47,015 nucleotides of DNA from an uncultured Prevotella sp. (GCA_900544825.1 UQWP01000020.1:1-47015); one strand, 5' to 3'; numbered from the stretch's first letter, positions 24,649-34,135 are shown. The notes: generated by a model not told the origin, from the letters alone. A program made the numbers and translations.

Positions 24649-26616
24649 ATGGAGGATAAATTAAATAGAATGAGAAGCTTGGTCAATCAACTGAACCAAG
24701 CTTCTGATGTTTATTATAACGGCAAAGGTGAAATCCTTACCGATTACGAATGGGATGCCCTATTCGATCAACTCAAGAAGCTGGAAGAGGAAACCGGCGA
24801 AATTCTCCCCGATTCCCCTACCAACAAGGTTTCTGAAGATACTATCGCAGGTCAGAAGGAAGAACACGAGTTCGCAGCTCTCTCTCTGGCAAAGACCAAG
24901 AAGGTCAGCGACCTCATCAAGTGGGCAGAAAACCGCCCTATATGGATTTCCTGGAAGCTGGATGGCCTCACCTTGGTTGTGACATACGACAATGGCAAGC
25001 TAACCAAGGTGGTAACTCGCGGTAATGGTCATATTGGCACCAACATTACACATCTGGCACCAGCCATCAGTGGTATTCCGCAGTCTATCACGGAAAAGGG
25101 TCATCTCGTGATTCGTGGCGAGGCTGTCATTTCCTATGCCGACTTCGAGCAGTTTATCATCGAAAGCGAAGGTGATTATGCCAATCCCCGCAATCTTGCA
25201 TCCGGCTCTCTTTCTTTGAAAGATGTAGAAGAAGTAAAGCAGCGTCACATCCAATGGATTCCTTTCACCCTGGTTTATTGCGAACAGGAAATCACATCAT
25301 GGGGCAAAAGAATGCAGTGGCTGGAAGAACTGGGTTTTCATCCGGTAGAGCGTCAGAGAATAGAGCAGCCAACTACCGAAAACATTCAACAGGAAATTGA
25401 TGCATTTACAGCTAAGGTAACCAATAAAAAGAATCCTTTCCCTGTAGATGGTCTCGTCATCTGCTACGATGACACCTCCTATGCTGCAACGGGTTCCGTA
25501 ACAGGTCATCATGCAACACGAGCAGGTTACGCCTTCAAATGGCAGGATGAACACGCTGATACCGTACTCGACCACATCGAATGGTCGTGTGCTGCCAATA
25601 CAATCACTCCAGTGGCTGTCTTCAAATCTGTAGAACTGGAGGGAACCACTGTTCAGCGAGCCTCTCTCTGCAACGTGAGTGAATGCGAACGTTTGGGAAT
25701 CGGGGGTAAGGGAACTCGACTGCAGGTTATCAAGGCTAACAAGATAATTCCGAAGGTAATCAACGTAACAGAATCACTTGGTGTCTTTGAAATTCCTAAA
25801 GAGTGTCCTGTCTGTCATGCTGAAGCCATCGTTAGAGAAAGCGAAAGCGGTACGAAGACTCTGCATTGCACCAACCCCCACTGTGCAGCCAAGCAGATTA
25901 AGAAGTTTGCCAGATTCGTGAGCAAGGAAGGCCTGAACATAGAAGGAATCTCAGAACAGACCATCTGGAAGCTGGTGAACGAAGGACTGATTAGCGAATA
26001 CGCCGACTTCTATCATCTCAATGACCATGCCTACGAAATAGCAGCCTGGGATGGTTTTGGCAAGAAGAGCGTTGCCAACATGCTGGAGAGCGTAAGAAAG
26101 AGTAAACAGACAGATGGTCGCCATCTGCTCTATGCCCTCAACATCCCTCTCTGCGGAGGCGATGTAGCCAAAAAACTCATCGGGCGCTATCCAGTAAAAG
26201 AACTGATAGAGACCGCCCGTCTCTGCATGTTTGACGATGAGTTTGCCAGCATCGACGGCATCGGACCGGAAAAGAGCGCCAAGTTCATTGGCTGGTTCAA
26301 GGACGATACAAACTTCGCTCATGTACAGAATCTGATGAAGGAGCTGGAAATCGTAGAGCAGGAACCGGTGGAGAAAGGAAGCGCCTGCGACGGCTTGACC
26401 TTTGTTGTAACCGGCGATGTTCATCATTACAAAAACCGCAACGAACTGAAGGCTTACATTGAAAGCCAAGGTGGCAAGGTGACGGGAAGCGTAAGCAAGA
26501 GCACCAACTTCCTTATCAACAACGATGCAACCTCCCAAAGTTCCAAGAACAAGAAAGCGCATGAACTCAATATTCCTATCATTACAGAAGATGAGTTCGT
26601 AGAGAAATTCGGATAA
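24649..26616 (+). CDS. NAD-dependent DNA ligase (LigA family, divergent)
   Basis: A 655-aa ligase with all LigA parts in order: domain Ia (D-V-Y-Y-N-G-K-G-E-I-L-T-D-Y-E-W-D), adenylation motif K-L-D-G with the nucleophile Lys at about residue 102, R-G-N-G, OB fold, a four-Cys zinc finger (C-P-V-C at about 386-389, then C-T-N-P-H-C), helix-hairpin-helix repeats (Y-A-L-N-I-P, I-D-G-I-G-P-E-K-S-A) and a C-terminal BRCT domain (G-L-T-F-V-V-T-G-D-V-H). K-L-D-G replaces the usual K-I-D-G of housekeeping LigA, and other motifs also deviate. It may be a second ligase rather than the essential one, which cannot be decided from this window. Confidence 0.85.
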   Translation: MEDKLNRMRSLVNQLNQASDVYYNGKGEILTDYEWDALFDQLKKLEEETGEILPDSPTNKVSEDTIAGQKEEHEFAALSLAKTKKVSDLIKWAENRPIWISWKLDGLTLVVTYDNGKLTKVVTRGNGHIGTNITHLAPAISGIPQSITEKGHLVIRGEAVISYADFEQFIIESEGDYANPRNLASGSLSLKDVEEVKQRHIQWIPFTLVYCEQEITSWGKRMQWLEELGFHPVERQRIEQPTTENIQQEIDAFTAKVTNKKNPFPVDGLVICYDDTSYAATGSVTGHHATRAGYAFKWQDEHADTVLDHIEWSCAANTITPVAVFKSVELEGTTVQRASLCNVSECERLGIGGKGTRLQVIKANKIIPKVINVTESLGVFEIPKECPVCHAEAIVRESESGTKTLHCTNPHCAAKQIKKFARFVSKEGLNIEGISEQTIWKLVNEGLISEYADFYHLNDHAYEIAAWDGFGKKSVANMLESVRKSKQTDGRHLLYALNIPLCGGDVAKKLIGRYPVKELIETARLCMFDDEFASIDGIGPEKSAKFIGWFKDDTNFAHVQNLMKELEIVEQEPVEKGSACDGLTFVVTGDVHHYKNRNELKAYIESQGGKVTGSVSKSTNFLINNDATSQSSKNKKAHELNIPIITEDEFVEKFG

Positions 26617-26664
26617 AAAAGAAATCCCTCAGACTTGACATGAAGCCTGAGGGATTTCTTTTTA
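26615..26664. terminator. Bidirectional terminator between ligase and serpin genes
   Basis: Arms AAAAAAGAAATCCCTCAG (26615-26632) and CTGAGGGATTTCTTTTTA (26647-26664), 14-nt loop, A/T runs on both sides. Confidence 0.9.
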
Positions 26665-26682
26665 TATAGTGATTCCAGAGAA

Positions 26683-27993
26683 TTAGTGTGTTCCGCAATA
26701 TTGTCCCATAAAGAGGATACCGCCACTCTGGCGATCCTGAATCATATAGACAAATGGACGGTCAGCGATGAACTCCACATTTTTCACCTCTACAGGTGCC
26801 ATGGCAGTCAGCATCACGGCAGCTGTTACAGCAGCAGCCTTTGTTCCCTGCTCATTCACCTCTATCTTTGCTTTCTGAAGCATCTTGCTTACAAAGAAAT
26901 TGCCGTCAGCAAAATGACTGAAGTTCGCCTTGCCTGCCACAAACATAGAAGGAGCACCCAAATCACTGATGATAGCATTCAGGGGCAGTTCCTGTTCGAT
27001 GGAAAACTTAGGCAACTTGAGATTCACCATACAGTTTTCCATATTCTGCGAAATCTGATTCAGCTTCTCTTCGTCCAAACCTTTCATCATTTCCTGGATA
27101 TTCTTGCCCTCATTTGGCAGAAGTACCAGCATGCGATAGCTACCATTGCCATAAGGAAGATCTACAGCCTTGAAATCCTTGTTCTCTGCATAGAAGAGCT
27201 TCTTCACCTGATGCATCATCTCTACTTTCTGAATATCACGTGTATAGCCGCGGAAGTTCTCCAGCTTAGTGTCTTTGACATTGAACTTGTTCTGCCATGT
27301 TCCCTTGAAATAGATGGCATTCATCAAATACGATACTGCATCGGCTGAAACCTGATCAATGATACGGGGAATCATGCCATTGGTCTTTTCCTTGCACCAA
27401 CCATTGATACGGTCGGTAGTCTTGGAAGAAGTGAAGTCAAGACTTTCGATACCAGCCAAATAACTATCGCTCACTTTCTGACAGAAATCCTTGTTGAGCT
27501 GGAAGTTCTTGTTTACGGCAATGTAATTAGCTATATTCACGGTTGTCTGCTTATCCTGCTTGTTAGCAGTAAGAAGCATAGCCTTATAAAGCTCATTCAG
27601 ATCGCTGACAGAAACTCCTTCGCAACCGATAGCCTTCAGTATCTCCTGTTGCGTGATTCCATCTGCACCATTTGCCAGCATTCCCATCAGATAAGATACG
27701 CTCATAGGTGAAATCACCTTAGATTCCATATCAGTAACCTTATTGAAGAGACGAAGTGCAAATGCATTATTCTTCTTCACTATATCCTGCTGGGCGTCAG
27801 AAAGAACAAGATAGCTATTATCCAAATCCTCTTCATTCTTACCCATTTCGCTGCTCTTGCCTGCATTAGAATCACCGTTTATCTTCTTGCTGCTAGCACA
27901 AGAAGTCATAGCCATTGCAGCCATCATCATCAGAGCTGCCATAGTTATCTTACTTTCATTTCTCTTTTTCATACTTTCATTTCTCTTTTTCAT
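26683..27993 (-). CDS. Serpin-family lipoprotein with inhibitory-type hinge
   Basis: A 436-aa serpin. An N-terminal lipoprotein signal ends in M-T-S-C (Cys32 from the first ATG), then a short linker and the whole serpin fold: N-A-F-A-L-R-L-F-N-K near residue 75, the breach/shutter motif N-A-I-Y-F-K-G-T-W, and D-R-P-F-V-Y-M-I near the end. The reactive-loop hinge is E-Q-G-T-K-A-A-A-V-T-A-A (from about residue 381), with small residues at P12-P9, so it should be inhibitory. Counting 17 from the hinge Glu puts Ala at P1 and Met at P1', suggesting elastase-like targets. The first 21 nt of the frame (M-K-K-R-N-E-S) are duplicated in tandem, giving two in-frame ATGs (27993 and 27972). Confidence 0.9.
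   Translation of the reverse strand: MKKRNESMKKRNESKITMAALMMMAAMAMTSCASSKKINGDSNAGKSSEMGKNEEDLDNSYLVLSDAQQDIVKKNNAFALRLFNKVTDMESKVISPMSVSYLMGMLANGADGITQQEILKAIGCEGVSVSDLNELYKAMLLTANKQDKQTTVNIANYIAVNKNFQLNKDFCQKVSDSYLAGIESLDFTSSKTTDRINGWCKEKTNGMIPRIIDQVSADAVSYLMNAIYFKGTWQNKFNVKDTKLENFRGYTRDIQKVEMMHQVKKLFYAENKDFKAVDLPYGNGSYRMLVLLPNEGKNIQEMMKGLDEEKLNQISQNMENCMVNLKLPKFSIEQELPLNAIISDLGAPSMFVAGKANFSHFADGNFFVSKMLQKAKIEVNEQGTKAAAVTAAVMLTAMAPVEVKNVEFIADRPFVYMIQDRQSGGILFMGQYCGTH
27952..27993 (-). repeat. 21-bp perfect tandem duplication over the serpin start codon
   Basis: The sequence encoding M-K-K-R-N-E-S occurs twice head to tail. Either ATG yields the same mature lipoprotein, because cleavage is at the later Cys. 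Confidence 0.85.
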
Positions 27994-28067
27994 AATCTTT
28001 TAATTTTGTTGATAATCTGTCTATGAAATGCAAGTTGCTGCGATTCCTTGCATCGAAATGCTAAAAA

Positions 28068-29135
28068 TTAAGACTCGTTAACTGCCTGCTTACCTGGCAT
28101 CACACGCAAATGATATCTGTTACCATCAAAGTCAACACGCATCAGACTCTGAGGTTTGGTTATCTTGGCTAACTCAAGGGCCACATGCCCCATCGTTCTG
28201 CGAAGATTCAGTTCGATACAAGGTACCAGCTCTAACTGATCATCCTTTGCAGCAATCATCATATCTACTCCAAATGGCCCATTATAGTTTTCCTTTAATG
28301 CAGGTTCAACTATATCTATAATTTTCTGTCTTGCAGAGAGAAGCGCATCTTCACTGATGTATTTCTTCACCATTTCAACCTTCTCTTCTTCAGAGCAGAG
28401 CAAGTTGCCGGTATAGGCATTTTTGACGGTATCGAAGAGCGAGAGTCCCAGATAGTGTACCTTGCCGTCACGCATCTCGAATTCCATTCCGAAATCTTTC
28501 ACCTTATTATAATATGGCTCTACGGTAACACCACCCTGACGGAAGATGATGTTGCTTACCCAGCGTTGGAAAGCCGGATATTCGCCGTTTGTTCGGAACT
28601 CATCGGCAGAAACATATTTCACGCCTCTTCCACTGCTGCTCCAGGGAGCCTTGACCACAGCCTTGCCCCACTTCATTACGCATTCCTTAACCAGAGCAAA
28701 GTTGTCTGCATATACTACGTCCTGCTGCAGATGTTCAGCGGCCCATTGGCGGCTGCTTATCGCGCGTACCTTATCTAATACCTCATCAGTAGGCAGCATG
28801 ATCTCTGGCAAACCGATACGTTCCAGTTCGCCTTTCAGACTCAAGTCCCATCCCCACGGATGCACGCAGTCTATAAACTCCGTCTTAAGCAGATGCTCAA
28901 GCTGAAGCTTGGTGATAAACTCAACTTTTTCCAACAGGTGCTCTCCAAAATGGCGCACCTTATCGCGTGCATTGTCAATGTCGTCAACAAGCACCAAGTC
29001 ACCCTGATCTGCCCACAAGGCAGGAATAAATGCAAGGTCGCTTCGCAACTGTCTTCCTGCATGAGGAGCGGTAAACTGTCGCAAATGAGCGGCCAATGCC
29101 AAATCGTGTTCTGGATTGAAGATATGTAGTTTCAT
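28068..29135 (-). CDS. ATP-grasp-like protein of unknown function
   Basis: A 355-aa cytoplasmic protein starting M-K-L-H-I-F-N-P-E-H-D-L-A-L-A. The start at 29135 is chosen over the upstream ATG at 29150 because a -7 promoter box lies between them. K-A-P-W-S-S-S-G-R-G-V (about residues 162-172) looks like the glycine-rich ATP-grasp loop, and E-L-N-L-R-R-T-M-G-H near the end matches the Mg-binding E-x-N-x-R. It may therefore form an acyl-phosphate and ligate an amine, but no substrate can be named. It is monocistronic and divergent from the ATPase gene. Confidence 0.6.
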   Translation of the reverse strand: MKLHIFNPEHDLALAAHLRQFTAPHAGRQLRSDLAFIPALWADQGDLVLVDDIDNARDKVRHFGEHLLEKVEFITKLQLEHLLKTEFIDCVHPWGWDLSLKGELERIGLPEIMLPTDEVLDKVRAISSRQWAAEHLQQDVVYADNFALVKECVMKWGKAVVKAPWSSSGRGVKYVSADEFRTNGEYPAFQRWVSNIIFRQGGVTVEPYYNKVKDFGMEFEMRDGKVHYLGLSLFDTVKNAYTGNLLCSEEEKVEMVKKYISEDALLSARQKIIDIVEPALKENYNGPFGVDMMIAAKDDQLELVPCIELNLRRTMGHVALELAKITKPQSLMRVDFDGNRYHLRVMPGKQAVNES

Positions 29136-29139
29136 ACTG

Positions 29140-29173
29140 CAAAGATACAAATTATTGAGATAAAAACGGCAAA
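29140..29173 (-). promoter_or_regulatory. Promoter of the ATP-grasp-like gene, probably leaderless
   Basis: -7 box TATCTTTG at 29147-29140 and TTTG at 29173-29170 (22-nt spacing). Only 4 nt separate the -7 box from ATG 29135, so transcription would start at or very near the start codon. Confidence 0.5.
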
Positions 29174-29239
29174 ATAGGGTAAGTTTTACTTAGAAAAGTG
29201 CTAAATAATGAAAAAAATGTTAGATTTTGCTATCTAGAG

Positions 29240-29270
29240 TTTGCAAATTTAAAATATATTATTACCTTTG
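29240..29270 (+). promoter_or_regulatory. Promoter of the AAA ATPase gene
   Basis: TTTG at 29240-29243 and TACCTTTG at 29263-29270, 19 nt apart: a near-consensus Bacteroidota promoter 36 nt before the ATG. Confidence 0.7.
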
Positions 29271-29306
29271 CATCGTAAAAAACAAATATGAATCAATATT
29301 AAACGC

Positions 29307-30497
29307 ATGGAAGAAGCATTCTTCAGAACACATACATACCTAGTTGAGCATACAGACGCTCCAGTCAGACGAACCTTGATGGATGAGATTGACTGGAATG
29401 ACCGTATGATAGGTATCAAAGGCACTAGAGGCGTAGGCAAATCTACCTTTCTCCTCCAGTATGCCAAAGAACACTTTGGACCTTATGATCGCAAGTGCTT
29501 ATATGTGAATATGAACAACTTCTATTTCCAGAGCAGAGGTATTGCCGATTTTGCAGGTGACTTTGTGAATCAAGGTGGACGAACACTCCTGATAGATCAG
29601 GTGTTCAAACAGCAGGACTGGAGCAATGAGCTCCGCAAATGCTACGATTTGTATCCTGAGTTGAAAATTGTGTTTACCGGTTCGAGCGTGATGCGCTTGA
29701 AGGAAGAAAACCCTGAGCTCAATGGTATTGTGAAGAGTTACAATCTCCGCGGTTTCTCGTTCAGAGAATATATCAATCTGAAGACGGGCAACGATTTCCA
29801 GCCATACGAACTCGATGACATTCTGCGCAATCATGAGCACATCATCAAGCAGATCCTTCCCAAGGTGAGTCCGATGAAATACTTCAATGATTATCTGCAT
29901 CACGGCTTCTACCCATTCTTCTTGGAACAGCGTAACTTCACAGAGAATCTACTAAAGACAATGAACATGATGACCGAGGTTGACATCCTCCTCATCAAGC
30001 AGATAGAACTGAAGTATCTGCCAAAAATAAAACGCCTGTTCTACGAGTTGGCTGTGGAAGGCGCCAAGGCTCCCAACGTGAGTCAGCTGGCCGAAAGCAT
30101 CAATACAAGTAGGGCAACCGTGATGAACTACATTAAGTATCTGGCCGATTCCAGACTCATCAATATGATCTATCCGGAGGGGCAGGATTTTCCGAAGAAA
30201 CCATCTAAGGTGATGATGCATAATCCGAACCTAATGTACGCTATCTATCCTATACAGATTGACAAGCAGGAAGTGATGGAAACATTCTTCGTTAATTCAC
30301 TTTGGAAAGACCACAAAGTTCATCAGGGCGGTAAAGACCACTATTATACAGTGGATGGCAACAAGAAATTCAGAATCTGTGATGCACAAACTCCCAACAA
30401 GATGCGTAGTAATCCAGATACCATCTATGCCCGTTACAATACTGAGGTAGGTAAGGACAACAAGATACCTTTGTGGCTCTTGGGATTCCTATATTAA
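29307..30497 (+). CDS. AAA-family ATPase, DUF4143-type
   Basis: A 396-aa protein with Walker A G-T-R-G-V-G-K-S (residues 39-46), a Walker-B-like strand R-T-L-L-I-D-Q-V (about 91-98), sensor-like I-V-F-T-G-S-S-V-M-R-L, then a C-terminal winged-helix (V-S-Q-L-A-E-S-I-N-T-S-R-A-T-V-M-N-Y-I) and a degraded nuclease-like end, the layout of the ATPase/DUF4143 family common in gut Bacteroidota. The cellular role is poorly known; DNA-related or defensive roles have been suggested for the wider family. Walker B carries D-Q rather than D-E. Confidence 0.8.
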   Translation: MEEAFFRTHTYLVEHTDAPVRRTLMDEIDWNDRMIGIKGTRGVGKSTFLLQYAKEHFGPYDRKCLYVNMNNFYFQSRGIADFAGDFVNQGGRTLLIDQVFKQQDWSNELRKCYDLYPELKIVFTGSSVMRLKEENPELNGIVKSYNLRGFSFREYINLKTGNDFQPYELDDILRNHEHIIKQILPKVSPMKYFNDYLHHGFYPFFLEQRNFTENLLKTMNMMTEVDILLIKQIELKYLPKIKRLFYELAVEGAKAPNVSQLAESINTSRATVMNYIKYLADSRLINMIYPEGQDFPKKPSKVMMHNPNLMYAIYPIQIDKQEVMETFFVNSLWKDHKVHQGGKDHYYTVDGNKKFRICDAQTPNKMRSNPDTIYARYNTEVGKDNKIPLWLLGFLY

Positions 30498-30556
30498 CGA
30501 AATTTCGAAAGAAGAATTAAATACAAAACATTTTTAATATTTTATCTAAAAGTAAA

Positions 30557-33500
30557 ATGGCTAAAGAGAAAAAATTTATCACTTGTGATGGTAACACAGC
30601 TGCCGCACACGTAAGCTACATGTTTACTGAGGTTGCTGCTATCTACCCTATTACTCCATCATCACCAATGGCGGAGCATGTAGATGAATGGGCTGCCAAA
30701 GGTCGTAAGAACCTTTTCGGTCAGCGAGTTTCTATCCAGGAAATGGAGTCTGAGGCTGGTGCTGCAGGTGCAGTTCACGGTTCTCTCCAGGCTGGTGCCT
30801 TGACTTCAACTTACACTGCTTCTCAGGGTTTGTTGTTGATGATTCCTAACATGTACAAGATTGCTGGTGAGTTGCTTCCTTGCGTGTTCAACGTATCAGC
30901 TCGTACATTGGCTTCTCACTCACTTTGTATCTTCGGTGACCACCAGGACGTAATGGCTTGCCGCCAGACTGGCTTCGCTATGTTCTGCTCAGGTTCTGTT
31001 CAGGAGGTTATGGACCTCTCTGCAGTTCCTCACTTGGCTACATTGGAGACAAAGGTTCCTTTCATTAACTTCTTCGACGGTTTCCGTACTTCTCACGAGT
31101 ACCACAAGATCGAGGAGATGGATATGGAAGACATCCGTCCATTGGTTAAGGAAGAGTTCATCGAGGACTTCCGTAACCGTGCTTTGACTCCTGAGCGTCC
31201 TGTTACTCGCGGTACCGCTGAGAACCCAGAGACATTCTTCACTCACCGTGAGGCTTGCAACCCTTACTACGACGCAATCCCTGAGGTAGTAGAGAAGTAC
31301 TGCCAGGAGATGACTAAGATCACTGGTCGTGAGTACCACCTCTTCAACTACTATGGTGCTGAGGATGCTGAGAACATCATCATCCTGATGGGTTCTGCTA
31401 CAGAGCCAGCTCGCGAGGCTATCGACTACTTGAACAAGCAGGGCAAGAAGGTTGGTATGGTTGCAGTTCACCTGTATCGTCCATTCTCTGTTGACTTCCT
31501 GAAGAAGGCTATCCCAGCTACAGTTAAGCGTATCGCTGTTCTCGACCGTACTAAGGAGCCAGGTGCAGAGGGTGAGCCATTGTACCTCGACGTTAAGTCA
31601 GCTCTCTACGACGACGAGCGCAAGCCATTGATCGTTGGCGGTCGCTACGGTCTCGGTTCTTCTGATACAACTCCAGCTAAGATTGTTGCTGTATTCAAGA
31701 ACCTCGAGTTGCCACAGCCAAAGAACCACTTCACTGTAGGTATCGTTGATGACGTTACATTCACTTCTCTCCCAGAAGAGGAGGAGATTCCAATGGGTGG
31801 CGACGACTTGTTCGAGGCTAAGTTCTACGGTTTGGGTGCTGACGGTACTGTTGGTGCTAACAAGAACTCAGTTCAGATTATCGGTAACAATACTAACAAG
31901 TATTGCCAGGCATACTTCTCTTACGACTCTAAGAAGTCTGGTGGTTTCACCTGCTCTCACTTGCGTTTCGGCGACAGCCCTATCCACAGCGCATACCAGG
32001 TAAATACTCCTAACTTCGTAGCTTGCCACGTACAGGCTTACCTCCACATGTACGATGTAACACGTGGTTTGCGTAAGAACGGTTTCTTCCTGTTGAACAC
32101 TATCTTCGACGGCGAGGAGTTGGTTAACTTCATCCCTAACAAGGTAAAGCGTTACTTCGCTCAGAACAACATCACTGTTTACTATATCAACGCAACCAAG
32201 ATTGCTCAGGAGATTGGTCTCGGTAACCGTACCAACACCATCCTCCAGTCTGCATTCTTCCGTATCACAGAGGTTATTCCTTTGGATCTCGCTGTAGAGC
32301 AGATGAAGGCATTCATCGTTAAGTCTTACTCTAAGAAGGGTCAGGACGTTGTTGACAAGAACTTCGGCGCTGTTGACCGTGGTGGTGAGTACAAGCAGTT
32401 GGCAGTAGATCCAGCTTGGGCTAACCTCGCAGACGATGAGGCTAAGGAGGATAACGCTCCAGCATTCGTTAAGGAGCTCGTTCGTCCTATCAACGGCCAG
32501 GCAGGTGACCTCTTGAAGGTTTCTGACTTCGTTAAGCACGATACAGTTGACGGTACATGGCAGAACGGTACTTCAGCATTCGAGAAGCGTGGTGTTGAGG
32601 CATTCGTACCAGTATGGAACGTAGAGAACTGTATCCAGTGTAACAAGTGTTCATTCGTTTGTCCTCACGCAGCTATCCGTCCATTCGTATTGACAGATGA
32701 GGAGCTCGCAGGCATCGAGGGTCTCGAGACTCAGGATGTAAAGGCACCTAAGGCTTTGGCTGGTATGCACTTCCGCATCGAGACATCAGTACTCGACTGT
32801 CTGGGTTGTGGTAACTGTGCTGACGTCTGCCCAGGCAAGAAGGGTGAGAAGGCGTTGACAATGGTTCCATTCAACGTTGACGCAGAGGATATGGTTAAGG
32901 AGGCTGCTAACTGGGAGTACCTCGTACACAAGGTAGCTTCTAAGCAGGATCTCGTTGACATCAAGCAGAGCCCTAAGAACTCTCAGTTCGCTCAGCCATT
33001 GTTCGAGTTCTCTGGTGCTTGCTCTGGTTGTGGTGAGACTCCATACGTTAAGTTGATTTCTCAGCTCTTCGGTGATCGTCAGATGATCGCTAACGCTACT
33101 GGTTGTTCTTCAATCTACTCAGCTTCTATCCCATCTACTCCATATACAAAGAACGCTAAGGGTCAGGGTCCTGCATTCGACAACTCTTTGTTCGAGGACT
33201 TCTGCGAGTTCGGTCTCGGTATGGTAATGGGTAACAAGAAGATGAAGGAGCGTATCGCTCACTTGCTCGAGGAGGCTAAGGCTAACGAGCATGTTCCTGC
33301 TGAGTTCGTAGCTGCTGCTGACAAGTGGATGGCTAACATGAACGATTCTGAGGGTTCTAAGGAGGCTGCTGCAGAGTTGAAGCCTCTCATCGCTGCCGGC
33401 GCTGAGAAGGGTTGCCCTATCTGCAAGGAGCTCAAGACTTTGGATCACTACCTCGTTAAGCGTTCACAGTGGATCATCGGTGGTGACGGTGCTTCTTATG

Positions 33501-34135
33501 ATATCGGTTACGGTGGTCTCGACCACGTATTGGCTTCTGGTGAGGATGTTAACATCTTGGTACTCGATACTGAGGTTTACTCTAACACTGGTGGTCAGTC
33601 TTCTAAGTCAACACCTCTCGGTGCTATCGCACAGTTTGCTGCTCAGGGTAAGCGTATCCGTAAGAAGGATCTCGGTTTGATGCAGACTACATACGGTTAC
33701 ATCTACGTAGCTCAGGTAGCTATGGGTGCTGACAATGCTCAGACATTGAAGGCTATCCGCGAGGCTGAGGCTTATCCAGGTCCATCACTCATCATCGCTT
33801 ACGCACCATGTATCAACCACGGTTTGAAGCGTAAGGGCGGTATGGGTCGTTCACAGCACGAGGAAGAGTTGGCTGTTGAGTGCGGTTACTGGCACTTGTG
33901 GCGTTACAACCCACTGTTGGCTGATGAGGGTAAGAACCCATTCACACTCGACTCTAAGGCTCCAAACTGGGAGAACTTCCGCGACTTCCTGCTCGGTGAG
34001 GTTCGTTACCTCTCTGTACAGAAGGCATTCCCTAAGGAGGCTGATGAGCTCTTCTCTCAGGCAGAGAAGATGGCTAAGCTCCGCTACCAGACTTACGTTC
34101 GTAAGAGCCAGGAGGACTGGAGCGAGCAGATCTAA
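30557..34135 (+). CDS. nifJ: Pyruvate:ferredoxin (flavodoxin) oxidoreductase
   Basis: A 1192-aa single-chain enzyme that oxidises pyruvate to acetyl-CoA and CO2 and reduces ferredoxin or flavodoxin, central to anaerobic energy metabolism. Full length, with the pyrimidine-binding domain (Y-P-I-T-P-S-S-P-M-A, about residue 35), the G-R-Y-G-L-G-S and EKR regions, two [4Fe-4S] ferredoxin motifs (C-I-Q-C-N-K-C-S-F-V-C-P at about 691 and C-L-G-C-G-N-C-A-D-V-C-P at about 748), the proximal cluster C-S-G-C-G-E (about 822) and the thiamine diphosphate site G-D-G-A-S-Y-D-I-G-Y-G-G-L (about 975). Codon use is strongly biased (AAG, CGT, GCT, CTC/TTG) unlike its neighbours, as expected of a highly expressed gene. 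Confidence 0.95.
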   Translation: MAKEKKFITCDGNTAAAHVSYMFTEVAAIYPITPSSPMAEHVDEWAAKGRKNLFGQRVSIQEMESEAGAAGAVHGSLQAGALTSTYTASQGLLLMIPNMYKIAGELLPCVFNVSARTLASHSLCIFGDHQDVMACRQTGFAMFCSGSVQEVMDLSAVPHLATLETKVPFINFFDGFRTSHEYHKIEEMDMEDIRPLVKEEFIEDFRNRALTPERPVTRGTAENPETFFTHREACNPYYDAIPEVVEKYCQEMTKITGREYHLFNYYGAEDAENIIILMGSATEPAREAIDYLNKQGKKVGMVAVHLYRPFSVDFLKKAIPATVKRIAVLDRTKEPGAEGEPLYLDVKSALYDDERKPLIVGGRYGLGSSDTTPAKIVAVFKNLELPQPKNHFTVGIVDDVTFTSLPEEEEIPMGGDDLFEAKFYGLGADGTVGANKNSVQIIGNNTNKYCQAYFSYDSKKSGGFTCSHLRFGDSPIHSAYQVNTPNFVACHVQAYLHMYDVTRGLRKNGFFLLNTIFDGEELVNFIPNKVKRYFAQNNITVYYINATKIAQEIGLGNRTNTILQSAFFRITEVIPLDLAVEQMKAFIVKSYSKKGQDVVDKNFGAVDRGGEYKQLAVDPAWANLADDEAKEDNAPAFVKELVRPINGQAGDLLKVSDFVKHDTVDGTWQNGTSAFEKRGVEAFVPVWNVENCIQCNKCSFVCPHAAIRPFVLTDEELAGIEGLETQDVKAPKALAGMHFRIETSVLDCLGCGNCADVCPGKKGEKALTMVPFNVDAEDMVKEAANWEYLVHKVASKQDLVDIKQSPKNSQFAQPLFEFSGACSGCGETPYVKLISQLFGDRQMIANATGCSSIYSASIPSTPYTKNAKGQGPAFDNSLFEDFCEFGLGMVMGNKKMKERIAHLLEEAKANEHVPAEFVAAADKWMANMNDSEGSKEAAAELKPLIAAGAEKGCPICKELKTLDHYLVKRSQWIIGGDGASYDIGYGGLDHVLASGEDVNILVLDTEVYSNTGGQSSKSTPLGAIAQFAAQGKRIRKKDLGLMQTTYGYIYVAQVAMGADNAQTLKAIREAEAYPGPSLIIAYAPCINHGLKRKGGMGRSQHEEELAVECGYWHLWRYNPLLADEGKNPFTLDSKAPNWENFRDFLLGEVRYLSVQKAFPKEADELFSQAEKMAKLRYQTYVRKSQEDWSEQI

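Noticed and set aside
29136..29150. Five-residue extension (M-Y-L-C-S) of the ATP-grasp-like protein
   Set aside because: Its ATG overlaps the -7 promoter region and the conserved start is M-K-L-H-I-F-N-P.
31868..32539. 223-codon minus-strand frame in nifJ
   Set aside because: Arises from the strong codon bias of nifJ; similar shadows occur along the entire gene.
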